Source of the DNA: Litoditis marina
Lineage: Eukaryota > Nematoda > Chromadorea > Rhabditida > Rhabditidae
Length of the DNA stretch: 64,000 bases
NCBI GenBank assembly: GCA_964036275.1
Contig: OZ038437.1
Location: forward strand, 7,135,804-7,199,803
Direction: 5' to 3'
The position numbers and the translations under genes are program-made. The notes beneath the pieces are model-generated. The model searched no databases. It had not been told where the DNA came from and saw only the letters and a list, made by a program, of their open reading frames with translations. Shown here one piece after another: positions 58,679 through 64,000 of this stretch. Every line of letters begins with the position of its first letter. Positions within the stretch are counted from its first letter, which is position 1.

Positions 58679-58785
58679 GGTTTGATTTTGTAGTTGAACC
58701 GTACACGAGGTAGTATGATGGAATATTTATTGTGGCGATATTCCATCATACTACCTCGTGTACGGTTCAACTACAAAATCAAACC
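58679..58785. repeat. Perfect 48-bp palindrome with 11-base loop
   Basis: GGTTTGATTTTGTAGTTGAA...GGAATAT (58679-58726) is repeated as an exact complement at 58738-58785, separated by TTATTGTGGCG. No mismatch in 48 bp. Confidence 0.97.
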
Positions 58786-58978
58786 ATATACACAACAATG
58801 CCGAGGTTCAAAGAAAGCAGGACTTGGAGAATATGTGACAACTGACAAACCAAATTCTCATTTTAGAAAATACGTTATAAGATATGATATACGCACGAGC
58901 GATCGGGTTGCATTCAATATGAAACCAAGAAGCAAACTTTTGAGAAAAGTGATTGGTTGCGTTCATAAAGCAACCTAG
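58738..58978 (+). CDS. Coding-like block, unknown
   Basis: A frame that includes the right arm of the palindrome reads ILPRVRFNYKIKPYTQQCRG, KKAGLGEYVTTDKP and MKPRSKLLRKVIGCVHKA before TAG. It is basic and protein-like. No acceptor at its start can be fixed because the inverted copy precedes it. Confidence 0.25.
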
Positions 58979-59114
58979 TTGCTTTTCTAAACCTGGGGAA
59001 TAAACCAAACTATGAAGCGGTTTCTTCTATCGTCTGCCGAGAATAATATGTTCTATCTATTCGGAGATTCATTACAAACAGGATTGCTTTGAAATGCAGA
59101 GGTCAGACTCATTG

Positions 59115-61502
59115 TCAAAGCAACCAACCAGTATAGATGGGGCAAGAATGGCAACGGGTTTGCTTCTTCGTTTCCCATTGAATGTGGACTACAAAATTAA
59201 AATTGCTTTGCCTTTGAAATCATTGCGGTACGTAGCGCTCGTCAAACTTGCCAAGAACCAACAACAGATTGCACAAATTTTCAAGTTTAAAAAGAACGTA
59301 ATATAAAAAGGGCAATGGAAAATACATACCTTTAGCCGGCATAAATGCTGCACCTCTCAACTTTCCATTGAACACACCATCCAATAGCTGGCTGTGGCAG
59401 CGGCTGGTGAACAACTGAAACATGAAACTCATGATTTACACTCATTTACCGCATACTAGAGCGATAATGTGATGTTGTTAAGGTTCTGTACCTTTTTGTA
59501 ATGTTGTTCAGGTTCTGCACCACTTCAATGAGCTCAACAGAAGGATTGATTGAACGAAGATAATGTGATAAGCAAAAGATTTGGCCAATTAGCAAAAAAA
59601 ACGGCTGGAGTATGTTCTTATTCCGACAATAAATCAACTAGAACTGATGAGAAATGCGTAAAACACATACATAACGTGAAATACATACATAACATGATTA
59701 TAGTAATAACAATTGATTAATGAAAACGAACGGAAAAAATTAAATATTCGAAGGGGCTTTGATTTTACCGTCCATATTGCACGCCCCGCAGACTTTAAGG
59801 GGCGTGGCCTAGGGTCTAGTAGGATGCCGTTTTAGAACCGCAGACCCTTTCTGGCGAGGGCGCGCCGGATTTTCGAGAAAACGGAGCGAGATAGGAAGTT
59901 GAGATCTACATAAACTATTTTGGTTCTCAAAGTGAGCAATGTCCACTAGTCAGCTCAAACCATGGTCTTTTCTTGTATGTCGAACTCGGCAGCCGTTTCG
60001 TATATTATTAGAAATAGTTTTTTTCTCTGAAGTAGACAATTTCACTATTCTTGAATCAGCTCGGAAGAAATGGTTCGATGAGGTTCCGTCACCACAGCAA
60101 AACCAAGAGAACATGAGACCTGTTGCGGCTGGAGCCAGACGTGATTTGATGGAACCGTTCAAAGTCCAACAGTAGGAAATTCAGTCCACATTGACAATCA
60201 TTTTCATGATAGCATTTTCAATATTTGCACCTGTCAACACACATTCCATTCTATTTTTATGTTCAGTATGATTTCGATTCAATTGATGTCCCAACGTCTC
60301 TAACGATAAATGTACTGATATTTATGAATATTCCAACATTCTCGAAAATACAAGAGCAATAAATAAGAACTGCATGATACTTCTGCTAAAATAGAAGTGA
60401 ATGATCAAAAAGAGTACAAAATGGTTACTCTCAAAGAATGAAAAAATTTTAGAATTAAGAAAAGAATTAGAATTTTGGTCTCAGAATTAGAAACGTAGAA
60501 TGTTTCTACCTAAAAGGAGAACAACGCAGAGGTGTCGCTGATCTCACCATGTCTCTAAATCGGGAGGCCCCGTAGAATCTTGTTGGGAACCGTGTCACAT
60601 ATTGCCACACGCCTGCGAGCGAGGAGAAGAGGAATGAAGATGTAGAATCGAATCCATATAGTGACAGATGGCGACAGTTGTTCTTGCATAACCATGCTAG
60701 GAGGTTTTCAGGCAGCTGTCTGCCATCCACAGCGCTTTCCAGCACAACATGGTCGAGATCTAGGTCGTTCTGGCGAAGCAGACTCCAGTTCAGTTGATTA
60801 TCCACACTTGTACACGGTTCCTCCATTGCCGCTGCAACGTACAAATGAGGTGAAAAATGTACAATTATTTCGTGGCAAATGAGCAAATACATATTTCAGT
60901 TGCGTCACAGAGAAGTGTGTTAATGTTTGCGTCTTTATGGTCTGATATTATGCAAATTTTCACTTATTTTCAATCGGAAAATTCTTTCATGATCTACCGG
61001 ATTACATTGAGAATACTTAATGAGCTTTTCAAATTTTTCATGAGACTTAGAATATAGGAAAACGCTTTCTTCAACTATTCGATGGAATTTAAAACTCACG
61101 AAAAAAAAGCCTCTCAAATAAGCGGAGTGAACAGAATGGAAAATATAATAATAAACGAACCTGAGTACAGAGTTAATCCATCCAATGAAAACCAGAATTC
61201 ACGGTTCAAGCTCCGAGATGAGAGAAATAGGGTGGGAACTTCTCCTCGTTGAAGCGATCCGTGTAAGCAGTCGACAACCTGAATTAGATATAATGAGTAC
61301 GATTGTTGAAATTTTGTTAATTATGTATTGGGGTCACTGAATTTTCCTTATTGTGTCGCTCGAGCACTGAGTCATCTACCAGACTGTGGAACAGTTCGTC
61401 GTTCTCGAGTACGGGGTCGTACAATCTTCGGATGTTGCCTGAACCATTTCGGTGAGACTGGTTGACTGGAACAAACGGTATGACCATTTGATTGCGACTC
61501 AT
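59115..61502 (-). CDS. Five-exon gene, F-box-like start, unknown
   Basis: Exons 61502-61380 (ATG), 61278-61161, 60831-60548, 59414-59330 and 59188-59115 join with phases 0, 1, 0, 1 and give 227 residues. Exons 1-2 read NDELFHSLVVDCLHGSLQRG then EVPTLFLSSRSLNREFW, which loosely resembles an F-box (helix, then 'L..sR..n..f'). Exon 3 contains DHVVLESAVDGRQLPENLLA and NNCRHLSLYGFDS, similar in feel to substrate-binding LRR/FBA tails. The last exon ends in a CHSCP motif before TGA. A stop just upstream of the ATG and an acceptor (CTCTTCAG at 61522) suggest a short spliced leader region. Gene structure is fairly well supported; the F-box idea is weak. Confidence 0.5.
59757..59935. repeat. Dispersed repeat with TAGTAGGATGCCGTTTTAGA
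   Basis: Contains an inverted pair GACTTTAAGGGGCGTGGCCTAG-like and AGGGTCT/AGACCCT around the 20-base phrase also seen at 49594. Its tail GAGAAAACGGAGCGAGATAG resembles GAGAAAACGAAGCAAGATAG at 45943. Confidence 0.55.
59939..60175 (+). CDS. 78-codon ORF after a dispersed repeat
   Basis: ATG to TAG encodes MSTSQLKPWSFLVCRTRQPF, a hydrophobic-acidic LLEIVFFSEVDNF segment and a polar tail ending DLMEPFKVQQ. An AATAAAT lies about 185 bases downstream. It is in an intron of the minus-strand gene. It looks coding by composition, but no motif supports a function; the minus strand is also open here. Confidence 0.3.
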   Translation: MSTSQLKPWSFLVCRTRQPFRILLEIVFFSEVDNFTILESARKKWFDEVPSPQQNQENMRPVAAGARRDLMEPFKVQQ

Positions 61503-61522
61503 TATTCGATTCCGGAGTCATC

Positions 61523-62046
61523 TGAAGAGGGGAGTTAGTATTTGAAATCTGGTTGATACGACTTTCACAAGCCCAAACATATGATAGTTTTGTTAAGGGA
61601 ACTAGAAATAAAAACAATAAAATTAAAAGTTTTTTGTTTTAATTGTATGTTCATTCTTGATATTTCACTTCAACGAGATTGGGAGATCAAATTTCAAATG
61701 TAATTTGTTGATGAGCGTATTGTGTAACTTTTTGAATAACTTATTCGTTTACTGAAGTTCCTCAAACTTCTTAATTTGAACTGCTTGGTAGGTCTTTTGA
61801 TGACCGTTTTCCTTCTCTGTTACTAAGTTACGGTAATCTAAGGCAATGAGTACACTCGGTTTTCCGTAAATGGGATTAACTTTCGTCATTTACGACCCAA
61901 CTTGGTATGATTCCTAGTATCGTAGTGTTTTTCGTTGTTTCAAGACCGAGCGAAACTTGCATAATATGAAGCAGTTCTATCATAAGTTTTTGTGAAGATC
62001 AATTCGGAAACTTGCTATTCTAACTATTATTTTTGAAAAAAAACTA
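61523..62046. other. Gene-free interval
   Basis: AT-rich, no exon supported apart from the leader region of the minus-strand gene at its left edge. Confidence 0.45.
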
Positions 62047-63148
62047 TTACTTCACTGTGACATTGGCGTGTCTTTTACTCAAATTTGGCGGTTTTCTGTT
62101 TTGAACGAAGATTGAACCAAACCAACCTTCATTTGAAATTATTTTTCCACCACAAATGTTTGAGTGTATGTCAAACATCAAATCCTTGTGTATAAAGATA
62201 TCATCAAATTTTGGAATAGCTCATAGAAGCAAGCAGACAACCTGTAAAACTATATTTAGCTCACAAGTGAATCAAGTAATAAATTTATAATTATTTCGGG
62301 TTTCATGATAAACTGTCGTGACTTTTGCAGTGGGTATCAAAAAATCACATTGGATCTAGTCATTCCTACTGAGACTTGGAGCCAATGCATTTTCCAGGAA
62401 ACTTTTCACCACTTTGGAGGAACTGAAAATCACTGTCAGCGATTGTTCAGTTCCATAAGAACACGTGAATAAAACAAATTTTCAAGAATACGTATGTCTG
62501 CCCTAAGAAATAGTTATTCCGAAATCTTGGCACGGTGCGAATGGGTCTCCGTGGGAATGAAACGAACTAAACCACTTACCATATACGGTGGGGCGATAAC
62601 GGCCAGCTTTTCTTGTTCTGTGCGTACGAGTTGCCGGTTGGAACCACGATTGCAGGATTCGCCACCGGCAGTCAGCCGCCTACAAAAATATGTTTTTTTC
62701 AGAGACAAACATTCTCTTGATCTCTAATGAACTCACTGTAACTTAAGTATCGATACTACTGTGATCCAATTGAAAACAGCGTTTGAAAATGAGGTGAATG
62801 AGAAAGATTGCTGTTACGCTCTCAAAGTTTACCTCGACGTGTACTTTCGCGGCGTTCGCAGCCCGTTTAGTAAAACGTCAGTGAAATATTGCATTTCAAT
62901 TAGCAATAATGAAGATTGATGATAAGGGGTTTACGGAAATATTGACATTGACCTGTAAAACTGAGAAAAAACAACCGTCCGTAGTAGATCCTGCACATCC
63001 TAGTTCTGGCAGTCTTTGTAGTACGTCTGGGCGAGGAAAGGGCGAAATATCCCATCACCCAAAAACACGAACTCGGGCTTTTCTAGTTGCCAGTCTGGAT
63101 CATTTTTCTTGGAGACAGTAGTAGTACTGATGCTGCGACGACAAGAAC
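62047..63148 (-). pseudogene. Three-exon gene with a premature stop, unknown family
   Basis: Exons 63148-63025 (acceptor TCTCACAG, donor CAGAC|GTACTA), 62679-62580 (acceptor TTTTTGTAG, donor ATATG|GTAAGT) and 62241-62047 (acceptor AGTTTTACAG) join with phases 2 and 0. Exon 1 reads NDPDWQLEKPEFVFLGDG and exon 2 GGESCNRGSNRQLVRTEQEK. In exon 3 the seventh codon is TGA, but the same frame then stays open for 57 codons with FDDIFIHKDLMFDIHSNICG and EGWFGSIFVQN. The paralogous exon at 63574-63723 has TGG at that codon. Differences between the copies are often synonymous in this frame, so it was coding until recently. The 5' exon is missing. Confidence 0.5.
62352..62378. repeat. Family B MITE fragment
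   Basis: CTAGTCATTCCTACTGAGAC matches the left end of family B; no right end follows. Confidence 0.5.
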
Positions 63149-63573
63149 CTGTGAGAAAATATACGCTTAACACAGAGATCGTGAGACAGCCAAGTTAGAA
63201 AGCTTTATGTACATTACGTAGAGTGAAAACTGAATAGTAACTAAACACTGCTATAGTACATGAATATGCTACGTTACGTGCTACAGTGTTGAGAAATGAA
63301 AACCTCTTACACTAACTATTGTACTGAAAGATAGTTTTGATTCGAGATTTCCTCAAAACTGTCATTACTAAGCTGTTAGGGAGGGTATATGATTTCTCGA
63401 TGAAGCCGGATAGGCGATCCAGAATTTCAAGAAAACAAGTCTACTCCTTCATGTAAAAATAGTTGTCCGTCTCGAGTCCGATCTCGACCACTCGAGCTAG
63501 CTAATTAGATGCTCCGCCATTCTGTATTTACCTTGGCTGTATTACCGCGGTTTCTACTCCAATTTGACCGTGT

Positions 63574-63723
63574 TTAATATTGAACGAAGATGGAACCAAG
63601 CCAACCTTCAAGAGGAAATATTGTTTCCCCACAAATGTTCGGATGTATGCCAAACAAGTAATCCTTGTGTATGAAGATGTCATCAAGTTTTCGAATGAAC
63701 CATAGAAGCAAGACGTAAAAAAC
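63574..63723 (-). CDS. Terminal exon, intact paralogue of 62047-62241
   Basis: After an acceptor (TTTCACAG) in phase 0 the frame reads VFYVLLLWFIRKLDDIF, then IHKDYLFGIHPNICG and EGWLGSIFVQY to TAA, 49 codons. The hydrophobic start and a single Cys are conserved with the broken copy 1.5 kb away. Upstream exons were not located and may be beyond or near the window edge. Family unknown. Confidence 0.45.
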   Translation of the reverse strand, partial: VFYVLLLWFIRKLDDIFIHKDYLFGIHPNICGETIFPLEGWLGSIFVQY

Positions 63724-63954
63724 CTGTGAAACAAAATTTAGCTCATGAGTGAATCAAATCTTGAATTTATTTCATAGTATTTTGGGTATCATAGTAAACT
63801 GATGAGTGCAGAAGAAGTTTCAGGTAAATTTTACAGTGGACAAAAGTTTCGCAGAGCAGAAAGAAAAGTAAACCCTGCTAGAAGTGAATATAATATTCAG
63901 AGGAGACTTATGAACGATTCAAAAATCATCCCGGATTTCTAGCGAGAATCAAAA

Positions 63955-63990
63955 ATGATTGTCCCATCGAAGCCGGAGACCGTCCGGGTG
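63955..63990 (+). CDS. Possible first exon, runs off the window
   Basis: ATG followed by 11 codons (IVPSKPETVRV) ends at a strong donor (GTG|GTAAGAATAT) ten bases before the window edge. An A-rich AAAA precedes the ATG. If real, the rest of the gene is outside the window. Confidence 0.35.
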
Positions 63991-64000
63991 GTAAGAATAT

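Overview
The window looks like a gene-poor, repeat-rich piece of a Caenorhabditis-type nematode genome, probably a chromosome arm. This is inferred from AT-rich DNA, introns with the worm acceptor consensus (TTTTCAG), rapidly expanding worm families (C-type lectin, ShK, F-box with an FBA-like tail, Argonaute) and dense palindromic MITEs. No rRNA, operon-like bacterial layout or CRISPR is present. Exon models below were built by hand from splice signals and checked by matching intron phases. No expression data or database search was available.

Layout. 0-10.5 kb: minus-strand secreted/extracellular genes. These are a C-type lectin end (2.4-2.8 kb), a Thr-rich mucin-like protein built on a 42-bp coding minisatellite (4.0-7.6 kb), a C-type lectin domain (7.7-8.4 kb) and a small secreted Cys protein (9.1-10.5 kb). 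A TIR element carrying an ORF1p-like (coiled coil + RRM) protein sits in the mucin intron. 10.5-18.4 kb: almost no supportable genes. 18.4-26.4 kb: plus-strand Argonaute-like pieces, with an N/L1-like exon at 19.7 kb and a complete-looking PAZ gene without PIWI at 25.0-26.4 kb. They are interspersed with GC-rich palindromic repeats and a 1.36-kb TIR element. An isolated F-box-associated exon lies on the minus strand at 21.3 kb.

27.5-30.1 kb: a secreted ShK-repeat gene whose first ShK exon is split by a TA-flanked MITE. 31.6-34.2 kb: a QPD-type C-type lectin. 34.5-37.4 kb: an LTR retroelement with nearly identical LTRs, TSD, PBS and PPT but no coding capacity. 37.9-48.7 kb: a seven-exon, 352-residue F-box-like protein on the minus strand, with introns filled by fold-backs and tandem repeats (105, 130, 158 and about 475 bp units).

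49-59 kb: small plus-strand genes or exons of unknown function, a 1.1-kb near-perfect inverted repeat and a perfect 48-bp palindrome. 59.1-63.7 kb: minus-strand multi-exon genes, including two paralogous terminal exons, one with an in-frame stop. The first exon of a plus-strand gene may begin at 63,955 and run off the edge.

The recognised genes suggest environmental/immune secreted proteins (lectins, ShK, mucin), substrate-adaptor F-box proteins and small-RNA machinery, all typical of fast-evolving worm gene clusters. Gene starts are often uncertain because nematode first exons can be short or trans-spliced.
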